NCBI RefSeq assembly: GCF_050624435.1
Contig: NC_134538.1
Span: 129,872,937 to 129,936,936, forward strand
DNA length: 64,000 bases
DNA from: Tenrec ecaudatus
Taxonomy: Eukaryota; Chordata; Mammalia; Afrosoricida; Tenrecidae
Direction of reading: 5' to 3'
Positions 21,459 through 32,625 of this stretch are shown here, piece by piece. Both the position numbers and the translations under genes were made by a program. The stretch's first letter is position 1. Every line of letters begins with the position of its first letter. The notes beneath the pieces were generated by a model. That model was not told where the DNA came from. It worked only from the letters and a program-made list of their open reading frames with translations, and did not search any database.

Positions 21459-22439
21459 TTATTTTATTTTATTAAAAAATCATTTAATTGGCAGCTCTTA
21501 CCACTCTCATAACAAACAATCCATACATCAGTTTTATCAAGCACATCTGTACATACATTGCCATCATTTTCAAAATATTTTCTTTCTACTTGAGTCCTTG
21601 GTATCAGCTCCCATTTTTTCCCTCCTTCTTCCAGCCTCTCATCCTCCAACCCTAGTAAACCTTTGATAAATTATAGATTATTATTTTCCTATCTCCCTTC
21701 ACCTATATTCCTGTTATTCACCCCCCAAGAGGGGCTAAGCATCAATCATTGAGATTGGTTCCCCCTTTCTGCCCCTTCTTCCCCTACTTGCCCTCTACCT
21801 TCATGGTATCACCACTCCCATTATTGTTCTTGAAGGCTTTAACTGTCCTGGATTCCCTGTGTTGCAAGCTCTTATCTGTACCAGTGTATATGCTCTGGTC
21901 TAGCCAGATTTGTAAGGTAGAAGTGGGGTCATGATAGTGGAGGGGAGTAAGCATTAAAGAACTAGAGGAATGTTGCACACATCGGTGCTGTACTGCAGCC
22001 TGATTGGCTCTTCCTTGTGTTCCTTCTCTGAGGGGATGCCAATTGTCTACAAATGGGTGTTGATCTCCATTTACACATCCCTCTTTCACAGCGATATGAT
22101 TGTTTGATTTGGGTCTTCTGAGGCCGATCCTATTGACACCTTATTGTCACTAAGTCTGGTGCGCTTCTTCCATGTGGGTTTTGTTGCTTCCCTGCTAGAT
22201 GGTCACTTGTTTAGCTTCAAGCCTTAAAAATCCCAGATGCTATGTCTTTTGAGAGCCGGGCACCATCAGCTTTCTTCACCACATCTGCTTCAGTGCTCAC
22301 ACCCATTTTGATTTCAGCAATTGTATTGGGAGGGTGAGCATCACATAATGCCAGGTTAATAGAACAAAGTGTTCTTGCATTGAGGGAAGACTTCAGTAGA
22401 GGCCCAATATGCATCTGCTACTTTGATACTTAACATATA

Positions 22440-22600
22440 AATTCATGTACATAGATTTATGTCCCTATAGTCATATATAAGTACATCACTATACATCATA
22501 TAACTATAATATGGTTATATAATACACATAATATCATAGAACTATAAGTATATAACTATATATAATATATAACTATACATGTATGGTTATATGTACATGT
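22440..22600. repeat. AT-rich low-complexity tract inside the L1 3' UTR
   Basis: Repeated tataactatatataatatat-like runs occupy the segment that in the complete L1 is the short catatatttatatatgagg-like region. This is local expansion. Confidence 0.7.
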
Positions 22601-22989
22601 CTATATTTACATCTCTCTATAAATGTCCTTTGCCTCCTATTTCTTTCTTCTATTTCCTTTTACTTTCCTCCTGTCCCACTGTCATGTTCGACCTTCATTC
22701 TGCTCTCGGTAATTCCTCTTGGCTACTTTGCACTTGATCAAATCCCACCAGGAGTATTATATCCTTCTTGTCATCGATTTCAGATCTCTTGTTGTTCCCT
22801 TGTTCCTGAGTTTATTGCTCCCCCACCCCCCATTCCCTTTCCACCACCTTCCCATCTCCCGTGTCTTTGATGAACCATAAGCCCCATTGTTTTCTCCTCA
22901 GGATTGTTTTACTCACCGATCTTATACAGCTAATCAGGAAAAAAATGAGAGAAGGGGGGGGGGCTATAAATAATTCTAGATATGTCTGC

Positions 22990-23345
22990 TGATCCTTATT
23001 TAGGCTTTCTGATTGAGCAACTACATGACCCAGCAATCCCCCTACTGGACATATACCCAGAAGAGGTAAGAAACAGACCACAGCCAGACATCTGTGCTCC
23101 AATGTTTTTCATGGCACAGTCTACAATCACAAAGAGTTGGGTACAACCTAAATTTCCATCAATGAACAAATGTATTTTTAAAAATCTGGTATATACATGC
23201 AATGGAGTACTACATGTCCCTAAAAACAGTGGTGAACACATGAAGCATTATTTCTGCATGGGAAGAATTGGAGGAAATTATGCTGAAAAAATAATCACAA
23301 AAGGATCAGTGCAATATGAGTCCCCTGAGGTAAGCTTAAAAAGCT
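22990..23345 (+). pseudogene. L1 ORF2 C-terminal remnant (inverted part)
   Basis: The + strand encodes QLHDPAIPLLDIYPEEVRNR, PQPDICAPMFFMAQSTITKS and WVQPKFPSMNK, followed by GIQYSTC-like residues altered to NGVLHVPKNSG. This is the conserved cysteine-rich end of mammalian L1 ORF2 (normally SYDPAIPLLGIYP...). It corresponds to 35590-35900 of the complete L1. The rest of ORF2 is absent because reverse transcription stopped there. Confidence 0.85.
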
Positions 23346-24297
23346 CCAGGGACGTAGGAGAAAAGCCACTAAATGCATCAATTCCCGGGTGAGGCCCAGG
23401 CACATTGACAAGGGTCAGAATCAACCCAAGGATGCATATGGCAGCCAACTAAAAGGGAGGGGAGTAAAAAAAAAAAGAGGGCATGGATAGTGGAGGAACA
23501 GGGCACTAACCCACCCACAGGGAGGATATTGCTTATGTTTCAACAGGAAAGAGAGAGAGGGACCAGACCTCAACCTGGTACACCAAGCTGTGAGGGTAAC
23601 ATACAGGCAGGAAGCAGCCAACTAACAGAGATGTCTGTAGGACAGGCCCTAGTCCCAGCTATGCTGACCGCCTCCCCCTAAAGATTGCACTACAGAGGAC
23701 AGAACTGCGGATACAGCCAGGGGAGAGTGGCAGGTCTGCCGGTTCCACAGGGGAGCAAACTAAGAGGGAAAGAGAGAGAACCACAACCTGACCCACCCAG
23801 CCGAGGAGGACACTGCTCAGAGCAGCCAAGTCAGAAAGAGGACTGTAGGGCTGGACCCACCATGAGACACAAACTCCTCTCACTGACCCACAGAGCTTCA
23901 GGGGACAGCACTGGAATTGTGCCTGGTATGACGCTCCCACATGTCACATATGGGGTGAGACAGGAAGGGAGTGCAACCGAGCACCAAGGGGAGCAAAACA
24001 AAGAAGTCCCCCCAGAATCCTGGAAATAGACTTCAGACTCAGGTGTACCTACTCAGAGTAAACACTCTTAAATTTTTTTTTAAATACCAAAATCATAGGT
24101 CTGATTGAAATAGGTTAATGACTGCACTTTGTAATAAGCTTTCTCAAATTCCAAGAGCAAGTATCTCAAATTAGATTGTAAACTCTTTGAGGTTCAGACA
24201 GTGATTAAAACCCAGTCAAATACTTCTCAGTGGATTTGGTCAGGAGCCAAGAAGGTTACCTCTTTCACCATCAGGACGTCTACTCCCCTGCACTAAT

Positions 24298-24490
24298 TCA
24301 AGGAGCCCTGGTGGTGTTGTGCTTCTGTTTGGATGTGAGCTGTTCAAAACGCCCAATGACTGTCCGGGAGAAAGACGCAACTTTGGACTCCAGGTAAAAT
24401 CCTTCTGGAAGCTTGCAGGGGCCGTTCCACCCTGTCCTGTAGGGTCATGGTGAGTCAGCATGAACTTGATGGCAGTGAGTTTGTTTATTT
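24298..24490 (+). mobile_element. AfroSINE-like copy
   Basis: Starts ggagccctggtggtgttgtg, then gtccgggagaaagacgcaac, gttccaccctgtcctgtagg and gtgagtcagcatgaacttga, ending ggcagtgagtttgtttattt. The full order is recognisable. Confidence 0.85.
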
Positions 24491-24519
24491 GTTTATTTTG
24501 TTTGCTTGTAGCTCTGGAT

Positions 24520-24630
24520 TCGGCATGTGGCTGTTAAACAAGTGTGGCAGTTGAAGCACAGCAGAAAGGTAGATGAGGCTGCCGGCTGTCTGTTCCAGTC
24601 AAGATTTACAGTCTGAGAACCCCTGTACCC
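24520..24630 (+). mobile_element. AfroSINE-like fragment
   Basis: Partial copy with tggctgttaaacaagtgtgg, gatgaggctgccggctgtct and aagatttacagtctgagaac. It is the middle of the family only. Confidence 0.55.
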
Positions 24631-24779
24631 CAACTTAGACAAAGGATACCAACTCTTATTAGAATATCACTGCTTTGATTAGGTTATAGATCATATTTTA
24701 GTTAACTTTTTATTAAGTATGGATTGTGCTCAGTTTATACTGAGGGAGAAGAAACCGATTCTTTATAATACTGGGAAGA

Positions 24780-24935
24780 TTTTTTTTAATTAAAAGATCA
24801 CTTTACCGGGGGCTCTTACAACAAACTCTTGTTACAATCCATACATTGACTACATCAGTCATGTTTATACATATGTTGTCTTCATTCTTTTCTAGACATT
24901 TCTTTCTATTGAGCCTTTGGTATCAGCTCCTCTAG
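24780..24935 (-). mobile_element. Short L1 3'-end fragment, antisense
   Basis: Poly-T followed by gggggctcttacaacaaact, gttacaatccatacattgac and tctttctattgagcctttgg is the antisense of the last about 150 bp of the L1. Strong 5' truncation. Confidence 0.85.
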
Positions 24936-25225
24936 GAAAAATTTTATTATATCTCACGAAAATACTATTTAATTAATCTGTCAATTGGATCTTAGGAGAA
25001 GAGTTTGTGAGCAACCATATCATCTTTTTGAATGAGTCACACAGGGAGAGGGCGGACAGCCCTTGTGGTATCAGAAAATTGTATCGATTATTATCACCAG
25101 TTTCATGTCTATTCCAACTGTCCTCGCCTAGAGGATGTTGGATGTGTTCAGTCATAGGAATCTATTTTTTAAATCATGCTTAATGCATATGCTTCTATAC
25201 AAGTTGGACAAACTTTGTTATAGAT
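24936..25225. other. No recognised feature
   Basis: Nothing assignable apart from a weak SINE-head-like string cagcccttgtggtatcag at about 25059. Confidence 0.4.
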
Positions 25226-25435
25226 CCCGGGTAGAATAATGGATTATGAGTTGGGCTGCTAATTACAAGGTCTGCAGTTCAAACCCACAAGCCGCACTGC
25301 AGGAGGGGAAAAAAAAGGAAACCTTCTGCTCCCATGAAGATGTATAAACTTGGAACCCCAAACAAGTGGTTCCACTCTGTCTTGCACGGTTGTTATGAGT
25401 AAGGATTGGTTCTGGAACAGTGAGTTCGGAGCTGT
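25226..25435 (+). mobile_element. AfroSINE-like copy
   Basis: gatcccgggtagaataatgg, gagttgggctgctaattaca, aggtctgcagttcaaaccca, ccttctgctcccatgaagat and ttccactctgtcttgcacgg appear in family order. Confidence 0.85.
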
Positions 25436-26784
25436 GTTTTTAAGTCAGGTTTGACCCTATAGCAGTGGTGGGTGGGAGGAATGGTGTTAAAGGATCACTA
25501 GCGTTCAAAATAGACTCAATGACAACAGGTTTTGTTGTGATATTTGCTATCCACGGTCTTGTTTGGGAGCCCCTTACGAAGTATAATTCCAAGGGGAAGA
25601 TGTGAACGTTTAATGACTATCATGATGGCAGTTCTTCAGAAAGGCTATTGAACACCTTTTTCCCTAATTGAAGATGAAGGAAGATAAAAGAAAACTATGA
25701 TTATTATTTATGAACACTAGTTAAGTGTCCACAAAGTTTCTGGAACTGCCCTGTCCAGTTTGGGACATTGGGAAACCTCCATCTTTGGGGCATAAGTGTA
25801 AGATAGCTGGGTGTTGATGTGGTCATCTTAACAGCACATATCTAAAATGGAGGCGATGGAGTATGACTTTACAAAGAAATAACCATATACGGACCTCACT
25901 CAGGAGCAAAGAGGGAATTTTTACTCTGAGTTAATGTTATATTTTATTGCATACTATCATAATATTAGGAAGCACTGGGTCAAGTCGATAGTTTAGAGCA
26001 ATTCTTGATTATAGTAAGAAAGACAATTGATCAGTTACTTTTGGAAACACACAATCATATTCTCAGTCCACTCATATAGCATTTATTAAATGATGATTTC
26101 AATGGACCATGATGTAAATTAATGGCCAAAAATATATAGTAACAAAGTATTAATTATAAAACCAACTTTAACTTGATAATATTAACAGTAACACATTAAT
26201 TTAGCAACTACTGTGGGTTTATTCAAGAAAATGAAAGAGCTTTCTAAATTAATTTTTTCACAGGTGAGAAAATTTAAGTGGCCAATGAACAATTAAGAGG
26301 CTGTTTCCTGTACATTCTCTCTTCTTACCTTGTTCACTGTGTCATGGAATCCCTACTCACTCCATCAGAGCAGAGTTGGGCCCTTCACACAGAACGAGAC
26401 TAACAAAGGTTTTTGTGAAAATGTTGAAATGTCACAAGATCTCACCAGCCAGATCAGACCAGCTGCATGATCACACATTTTTACTAGTGGATGTTATTTC
26501 TATCAAAGATTCTTGATCATTTGTTTCTCCCCTCTTCTCTCCCCTTCTTGCCCTTCTCCTTTCATCTCCTCTCTGCTTTCTCTGATTCAACCTCCTCTCA
26601 TCAAATACCTTTCCTCTTTCCTCCCCCAGTCTCTGTCTGAAAATAAGATACAGCTCTGAGCTTCTTACTCACATGCACTCAAAAATACTTTGCATCTTTC
26701 TGCTAGCTTCTCAAACTTGAGCTTTGTTATATTTTCCATAGCTGTAATATTCTTTATGAGTTTTATATTAATGGTTCCCACACA
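25436..26784. other. No recognised feature
   Basis: AT-rich, no element assigned. A C/T-rich run (ctcccctcttctctcccctt) lies around 26525-26560. Confidence 0.4.
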
Positions 26785-26787
26785 GAA

Positions 26788-26960
26788 TGCATGCACAGCA
26801 GACTGAAACACTGTACAACAGAATGGAACATTGCCCAGTCTGACACCAACCTCAAATGGTTGTTATACTTGAGTTCCACCTAACATGTGCTTCTACCTAA
26901 CGTGTCAGTTCATCTCTCTGAAGATTTTCCTAGGTCCAGTGACTCATACCTTAGAAGTGT
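26788..26960 (-). mobile_element. Probable RTE-class LINE fragment, antisense
   Basis: gcatgcacagcagactgaaa, acagaatggaacattgccca and tcaaatggttgttatacttg resemble the antisense RTE 3' region (acaacagaacgaaacactgcc... caattgttgttatg). Quite decayed. Confidence 0.5.
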
Positions 26961-27858
26961 TTAGTTATGTCTAACTTTTCATAACTTTACTCCCTGTAAG
27001 CCCAACCACATTTATAAATATATTGGCAACAACCGTAAATGAAAATATTCATATATCTTCTGTGCAGCCTGGAAGTTTGTGGATACTCTCCCCCGACCCT
27101 TCCTGACCTTATTCTTCTGCGGAAGAGGTCTTCAGTGACTTCTTTCCCTACTAGGTCTTCAACTAGCCCCCTTTACTTGATCCTCAATACTCTTCAATAA
27201 CTCCCAACTCTTTTCCAAGCCTCTGATCTACATTTATAACCACCTTTGGAACCCATCTCAATGGAAAAAATATACTCTACCCAGAAATGCAGTACATCAG
27301 AAATATATTTCATCTTTGCCAGAAGAAATCCTATAATGACTTTCCCAATTTTTGCCTCAAAATTAAGCTCAAAAGTATGAAGTAACCCTTGATTCTTTTC
27401 TTTCCTTTATTTGCTGTAAAAAAAAACATGGCGCGGAACCCTGGAAATTGTTCTCATTGTTCCTTTCCTCCTACCTTCCTGATTGGTCTTTCCATCTTTT
27501 GTATGTCATCAAATCTACTGGATACACCGTTGTTAGATAAATCTTTCTTAGTCACAGAACCAATGTCAATCATAAAATATTGAATTGATCACTTGCGTTT
27601 TACAATGAGCAACATCATTGTGCTACTGGGTTCTCATAAATCCTGGAAGTAGATACTAAAGGTTTTCATATTTTATTGTGCAGAGGGAGATAAATGTTCT
27701 AGGATATTTAATATTGCATAAGAATATGAAGCATATAAAGAGAAGAATATGGATTGACAACAAATATTATCAGATACTAACACCCATAAACGTTACCTAT
27801 TTTTCTCAATTGGTGTTTTCATGTCCTCTATTGGCTAATCTCATTATGCCTTTCTAGC
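26961..27858. other. No recognised feature
   Basis: No assigned element. A C/T-rich stretch at 27080-27200 could hide an old LINE tail but cannot be named. Confidence 0.4.
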
Positions 27859-27859
27859 C

Positions 27860-28065
27860 TTGTTGTTAGATGCCTTTGAGTCAGTTCAGATTCATAGCAA
27901 TCCTGTGTAGAACTGAATGAAATACTTCCCATCACCGTATCGTCAAACATAAAAACACCACTATTGTTATGTCTGAGCCCATTGTTGCAGTCAGTGTCTC
28001 AATCCATATCATTGAGGGCATTCTTCTCAGTACCCTTCTACCTTATAAGCATGCTGTTTCTTTAC
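27860..28065 (-). mobile_element. RTE-class LINE fragment, antisense
   Basis: ccttgttgttagatgccttt, gagtcagttcagattcatag, ctattgttatgtctgagccc and attgttgcagtcagtgtctc match the antisense RTE 3' end. Confidence 0.85.
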
Positions 28066-28164
28066 CGCTTGAGCTGTGCCCTACTGTGCCCTGTGAGCAA
28101 ATGAAGACCCTTAAAATTTACTCCACCTAAATCACAGAAGGCAGTGTTCTTATGCACTCATATG

Positions 28165-28382
28165 TTGAGTGTCTTCTGACCTGAGTTACACATGACTGCA
28201 AGGTCAGGAGTTCAAAACCATCCACCATTCCATTAGAGAAAGACTAGGCTTTCTACTCACATAAATTGTCTCAGAAACTCAGAGACATTTCTACCCTCAC
28301 CTATATGGTCAGTATGGGTCTACCTGGCCTATGGGGTCATTATGAGTTAGAATTCACTCCGTGGTAGTGAATTTACTTTGGT
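28165..28382 (+). mobile_element. AfroSINE-like copy
   Basis: gcaaggtcaggagttcaaaa, ttagagaaagactaggcttt, ctcagaaactcagagacatt and ggggtcattatgagttagaa in family order. A short internal duplication of ctatatggtca/cctatggggtca is visible near 28300-28345. Confidence 0.8.
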
Positions 28383-28661
28383 TCTGATCTGAGGGGTTCA
28401 TCTTCTATCACTATATCTAACAAATATTCTGTTGCTATTCATGTTTGCGTCATATGACAGTGTTTCTCTATTTCTATAAAACTTTATTGGCTAATAACAC
28501 AGCCTATTCCCTTTTCATAGTCTGTTCTTATTCTGGAAGCTCTGCTAACACCTGTTCAGTTGGGTGACCCTGCTGGTATCAGAAATACCAATGACATAAC
28601 TTGCAGTATCACAATAACTAGGAAGCCACCACATTACAACAAAGTGACAATTAATCAAGTG

Positions 28662-29517
28662 GTCACACACACTGTGTTAAGTTCCAGTTTATAGCAACCA
28701 TATGTACAACAGAAAACACCAGCAAGTCCTATAGTATCCACATCATTGTTCTTATGTTTGAATGCACTGTTGTGGTCCCAGGGTCAATCCAGCTTGTTGT
28801 AGGTCATCTTCTTTCCTGCTCTCCCTCCATTTACTAAGCATGACATCCTTCTCCACGGACCTGTCTCTCTTACATCAACAACACAATTGTTGTTATGTTT
28901 GAACCCATTGTTGCAGTCACTGTCGATCCATATCAATGAGGCCCTTTCTCTCTTTCACTACCAAAGTCCATGAGACAAAGTCCTTCCATCCTTGCTTCTA
29001 AGAGGTTTTCTGACTGTACATCTTATAAAACAGAGCTGTTTAGTTTGGGGCAGTTCATGGACTTTCAATTTCTTCTCTAACACTATCATTCAAATCCATT
29101 GATTTTTTCTTCAGTCTTCTTTATTCAGTGTCCAATGTTCATATGCATGTGAGGTAGTTGAAAATTTCATGGACTGGGTCAGAGGCACCTTAACCCTCAA
29201 AGTAACATCCTTTTCATTACTTTACAGAGGTCTTTGCCACCAATTTGCTCAGTGAAATGAGCCATTTGAACTCTTGACTGCAGCTTCTATGAGCACTGAT
29301 CATGGATCCAGTCATTACTGTGTTTGTGATGATACCTATAGGTCCACATTACTGTGTTTGCGAGGATACCTATAGTCATTACTGTGTTGCGATGATACCT
29401 GTAGTCATTACTGTGTTGTGATGATACCTATAGTCATTACTGTGTTGTGATGATTCCTATAGTCATAACTGTCTTTGCAATGATATCTATAGGTCCACAT
29501 GTGAGGATTTATGGTTC
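28662..29517 (-). mobile_element. RTE-class LINE copy, antisense, rearranged
   Basis: Antisense RTE 3' region with two overlapping starts: cacatcattgttcttatgtt (28738) and caattgttgttatgtttgaa (28884) represent the same family position, so either two copies abut or an internal duplication occurred. It continues through gtccttccatccttgcttct, ttcatatgcatgtgaggtag and gaactcttgactgcagcttc, and ends in an expanded minisatellite at 29311-29498. Confidence 0.8.
29311..29498. repeat. Minisatellite, about six units of 29-32 bp
   Basis: Units of the form gtcattactgtgttgtgatg followed by atacctata recur from 29311, 29343, 29375, 29404, 29434 and 29463. The unit derives from the RTE segment that normally reads catgatgttacctataggtc once. 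Units three to five are closest to each other, as expected for local expansion. Confidence 0.9.
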
Positions 29518-29518
29518 C

Positions 29519-29646
29519 CCAGCCACTGTTGACTTTGTGGTCAGTGATTTTCTGATCTTAGAAGAGGCAGCACTTTATCTATAGTGTCACTTTGGGAGCT
29601 TCTACCTGAAAACTCAGTCAAGAATCTGTTTCTTAGCCCTTTCAAT
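29519..29646 (+). repeat. Unnamed interspersed repeat, copy 2 of 2
   Basis: Matches 16089-16216 at about 80% by eye over its whole length, in the same orientation. Here it lies exactly between an antisense RTE piece and a sense RTE piece, so in principle it could be a poorly known part of the RTE family. The copy at 16 kb has no recognised RTE sequence next to it. Confidence 0.7.
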
Positions 29647-29649
29647 ATT

Positions 29650-29875
29650 TATTCAATCTGTATATTGAGCAAATGATCAGAAAAGCTGGATTATGTGGAG
29701 AACACCAAGGCATCAGGAGTGGATAAAGGCTTATTAACACCCTGCAATATGCAGATGATATAACCTTGCTTACTGAAAGTAAGAGAACTAAAAGTACCTA
29801 TTGATGAAAAACAAGTATTGCAGGCTTCAGTAGGGATTACAACTCAACATGAAGGAAACCAGAGGCCTTCAGAAA
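29650..29875 (+). mobile_element. RTE-class LINE fragment, sense
   Basis: ttcaatctgtatattgagca, aatgatcagaaaagctggat, ggcatcaggagtggataaag, cctgcaatatgcagatgata and gattacaactcaacatgaag match the reverse-transcriptase region. The codons for AICR*YNL show that the YADD site is already destroyed by a stop and a frame change. Confidence 0.85.
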
Positions 29876-31198
29876 ACAACTTTGATTGCCTTGGTGAAGT
29901 GGAAATTCCTCCTTCCTTGGACTCTGCACAATATTGTATTTATGATTTTTGAGAGTTTAAATTTTTAGGCTAGCTATTATTTTCTATTCTCTTATACGTT
30001 CCTCTACAATGGAGTCTTCTTGAGGACATGGATTTAACCGCATACTTCTTCCTGCAATCCCCCTACGACATGCTCGGAACTGTACACAAGGCATTGGAAG
30101 CTCTGCCACAGAGAACTGAATCCCAGGGGTCCACAAATTCGGAAGCAAATGAGCAGTATTTGGGTTTGATTTTAAGTCTTTCCTCATAAAGCAGTTCTAT
30201 GATCTCTTGAAAAGCTCAATTTTAATTCTACTATTTTTCAGCATTTCTCTTATCCCCAGGAGACCTTTTCCCAATGATTAAAGTGTCTCTATTCAGAGTC
30301 AGAATCGACACTTTTGTTCTCAAACACTGATGTTGCTTCATATAAAACCCCAAATAACCTTGAACTCCCAGTCTGCCATTTCATGCCATGCTTCTTTTCA
30401 ATACAATTAGTATTTCAAAGAAAACTCATCTTTAAAGTGCTTAGCTTTTAGGTTGTTCTTTATTTGATAACAATAGGACAACTTGAACTTTTTCTTTTAA
30501 TTTTTTACTAGTCATGTGGTTGTTGCATAAAATCTACTGAATGTACTTCAGTTTTATCTTTTGACCATTTCACATCATTTATTATGTCAATATATATTTC
30601 TGAATTGGAGACCCAGAGTATGAAACGTGTATTTAAAATTTCACTGTCAACTGTCTCTTACACAATGTTAAAGTGTTTTTTAAACAGGGCAGCACATCTT
30701 TTACTAAAGCTATGTTTTGCCTATATGTACATATAGAATTTAAAGCTACTCCAATATGAAACTATTAGAGAACTTAATTCTTGTACAATTCTTGTATAAT
30801 TCTATACAAGAACACATTCATCATTTTACTTATAGCATTTTAAAGTAAATCTATAGGGGTGACTCCACATCAACCTATATAATTCTATAGTGCTTTGCAT
30901 ACTTGAAAAAATAAAAACTTTTCCCACCCTCAGACAACAGCGGTTTATACGCCAGCAGCATGTTGAATAGACCAGAAGCATGGTCTCTTTTTATTAATAA
31001 CTACTGGTAAATATGTTGTGATAATGTTATTTGTTCTGTTAGTTAATAAACAAAAATGTTCAAACAAATAATTTTTGTAACTTCTTTCTCAGGATTGCTT
31101 TCCTTCCAAAAGAGTGACTTCATATCATGTGTTGATTATATATTTTCATTTCCTAATGCTATTGAATGCGTGACTAAGATTGATCATTTCTAATCGAT
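29876..31198. other. No recognised feature
   Basis: AT-rich sequence up to the target site of the complete L1. Only short direct repeats such as gtacaattcttgtataattc near 30783-30805 are seen. Confidence 0.45.
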
Positions 31199-31210
31199 AA
31201 AAGTATACTG

Positions 31211-31985
31211 GATTCAACACTGCTGGTACACAGAAGGAGCATCATAAAGATAAGTAGGCACAGACCCACGAGGTTTTGAGGGACTGGGGGCTTTTGTCTT
31301 ACCATGGTGGAGGCCGGCTGGTGTTTGAGCTTGGACCCCTCACTGTCTTTGCTGGAGCCGGGAGTATTTGTAGCCCATAGTGGGGCTTGGTCTCAGCACA
31401 GCCACAGTTTGCTGATGCCTACCTTAGGCCAGGGACTGGACCCTTGCAGCTCCACCATCAGGAATTGGGTTTCAGCTACATTGGTACTTTTGTTTCCATC
31501 TCTTCTCTCTATCCTCCCACAGTCTTAGAGGGCTGTGCAGGGGCTTTTTCTCAACACAGCCACAGCTTGCCACTGGCACCTCCTCTGGCAGGACTTAACT
31601 CTTGCAGCTCCATGGGCAGGGATTGGGACTCAGCTACATTGTTGCTTTTGTTTCTCTTTCTTCTCTATATCCCCACACAGTCTCAGAAGGCTAACTTTTT
31701 AATTTTTGTACTCTACTTTGTCTCTTTTCTGTTCTCTTACACTCTACTGCTGACCTCCAGACTACTCCCTTTAGCCTTGGGCATTTATGCCTTGGCCACA
31801 CCCAGCTAGGTGAGCTCCACCCTGTGCAGCTAGCTGTAGGCTGGGGAAAGCCCTGGCAACATTCATCAGGAGATACTCTGCCCAACTTCTTACTGGGGAA
31901 TTCCTGCCTGTGTTCCTAGGGGCTTAAGGCAGTTCGGCCATATTGTCTTACCGGAGGAGGATACAACAAAGTCATCTGTAATAAT
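31211..31985 (+). promoter_or_regulatory. L1 5' UTR, promoter-type monomers
   Basis: The region before ORF1 is GC-richer than its surroundings. It contains two copies of a block of about 143 bp with a 158-bp period (31391-31533 and 31549-31691); both have the order acagccacag, cttgcagctcca, tcagctacattg and cacagtct. Repeated 5' monomers act as promoters in mouse L1; that function here is inferred from position only. Confidence 0.7.
31391..31691 (+). repeat. Two 158-bp-period monomers of the L1 5' UTR
   Basis: Copies at 31391-31533 and 31549-31691 align end to end with roughly 80% identity by eye. A partial earlier unit may precede them. Confidence 0.8.
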
Positions 31986-31989
31986 AGTG

Positions 31990-32388
31990 AGAGAATTCTT
32001 GGAGGAAAACTTCCCCAGCTTAATGAATGAAACCAGACAACCATTCAGTAGGCTGAAAGAACACCAGCTAGAGTAAAACCCAAGAAAAAGGCACATAATA
32101 GTTAAATTATCCAACTTTGAGGAAAAGGAGAAAATCATGAGAACAGCTAGGGAAAAACAAGCAATCATATGTAAAGGTTCCCAAATAAGAATATGCTCAG
32201 ATCTATCAAAAGAAACTATTAAGGAGAGGAGAAAGTGGAGTAATATATTCCAAACATTGAAGGAAAACAATGCAAATCCAAGAACACTCCACCCAGCCAA
32301 AGTATCGATCAAGATAGATGGAGAAGTAAGAGTCTTGCCAGACAAAGAAAAACTCAAAGAATATGTTAGAAGAAACCTAGCCCTATAA
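31990..32388 (+). pseudogene. L1 ORF1 remnant (RRM and C-terminal domain)
   Basis: In one frame the sequence gives FLEENFPSLMNETRQPFSRL, then an in-frame TAA, then RKRHIIVKLSNFEEKEKI, MRTAREKQAIICKG, ETIKERRKWSNIFQTLKENN and LHPAKVSIKIDGEVRVLPD, ending at a stop at 32386. This is the RNA-binding RRM plus C-terminal domain of the L1 ORF1 chaperone that coats L1 RNA. About 130 codons remain, against the usual 330-370. The N-terminal coiled coil is not found upstream, where 5' UTR sequence begins at once. Confidence 0.85.
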
Positions 32389-32625
32389 GAGTCTTGCCGA
32401 CCTAGTATGGCCAGAAGAACAACATTCACTAAGCATAAATAAGAGACCACCACATAGAATAAACTCACTCAGAGGGCAAAAAAGAGAAAACAGACCCCTA
32501 GATAGCATTGGCTTAAGGATAGAAAGAATGATACACACACACACAAATGCACAACACTCTAAAGAGAAAGGAAAGTAGGAAAGCACCCAACACAAACGGT
32601 GTAAGGTGACATCACAGAGTCTGCA
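32389..32625 (+). other. L1 ORF1-ORF2 spacer
   Basis: About 240 bp, longer than the 63-nt spacer of human L1. It contains a short (CA)n tract near 32531-32545 and no reading frame. Confidence 0.6.

Larger units (their letters stand above)
21459..24073 (-). mobile_element. L1 insertion with inverted 5' segment (twin-primed layout)
   Basis: From a T-rich start the sequence is antisense L1 3' UTR up to about 22945 (last recognisable block cttatacagctaatcagg). From about 22990 to 24073 the same family reads in the opposite direction, covering the ORF2 C-terminus and the first part of the 3' UTR up to aaacactcttaaa. Together the two halves account for the last about 2.5 kb of one L1 with a small loss at the join, the typical outcome of twin priming. 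Target duplications are not clear. Confidence 0.85.

Noticed and set aside
29311..29498. Array of about 30-bp repeats, CRISPR-like at first glance
   Set aside because: Units are directly adjacent without unique spacers and derive from an RTE segment in mammalian DNA; it is a minisatellite.
31890..32468. 192-codon minus-strand frame rich in hydrophobic residues
   Set aside because: It is the antisense shadow of L1 ORF1; A-rich sense codons give Phe/Leu/Ser-rich antisense frames.
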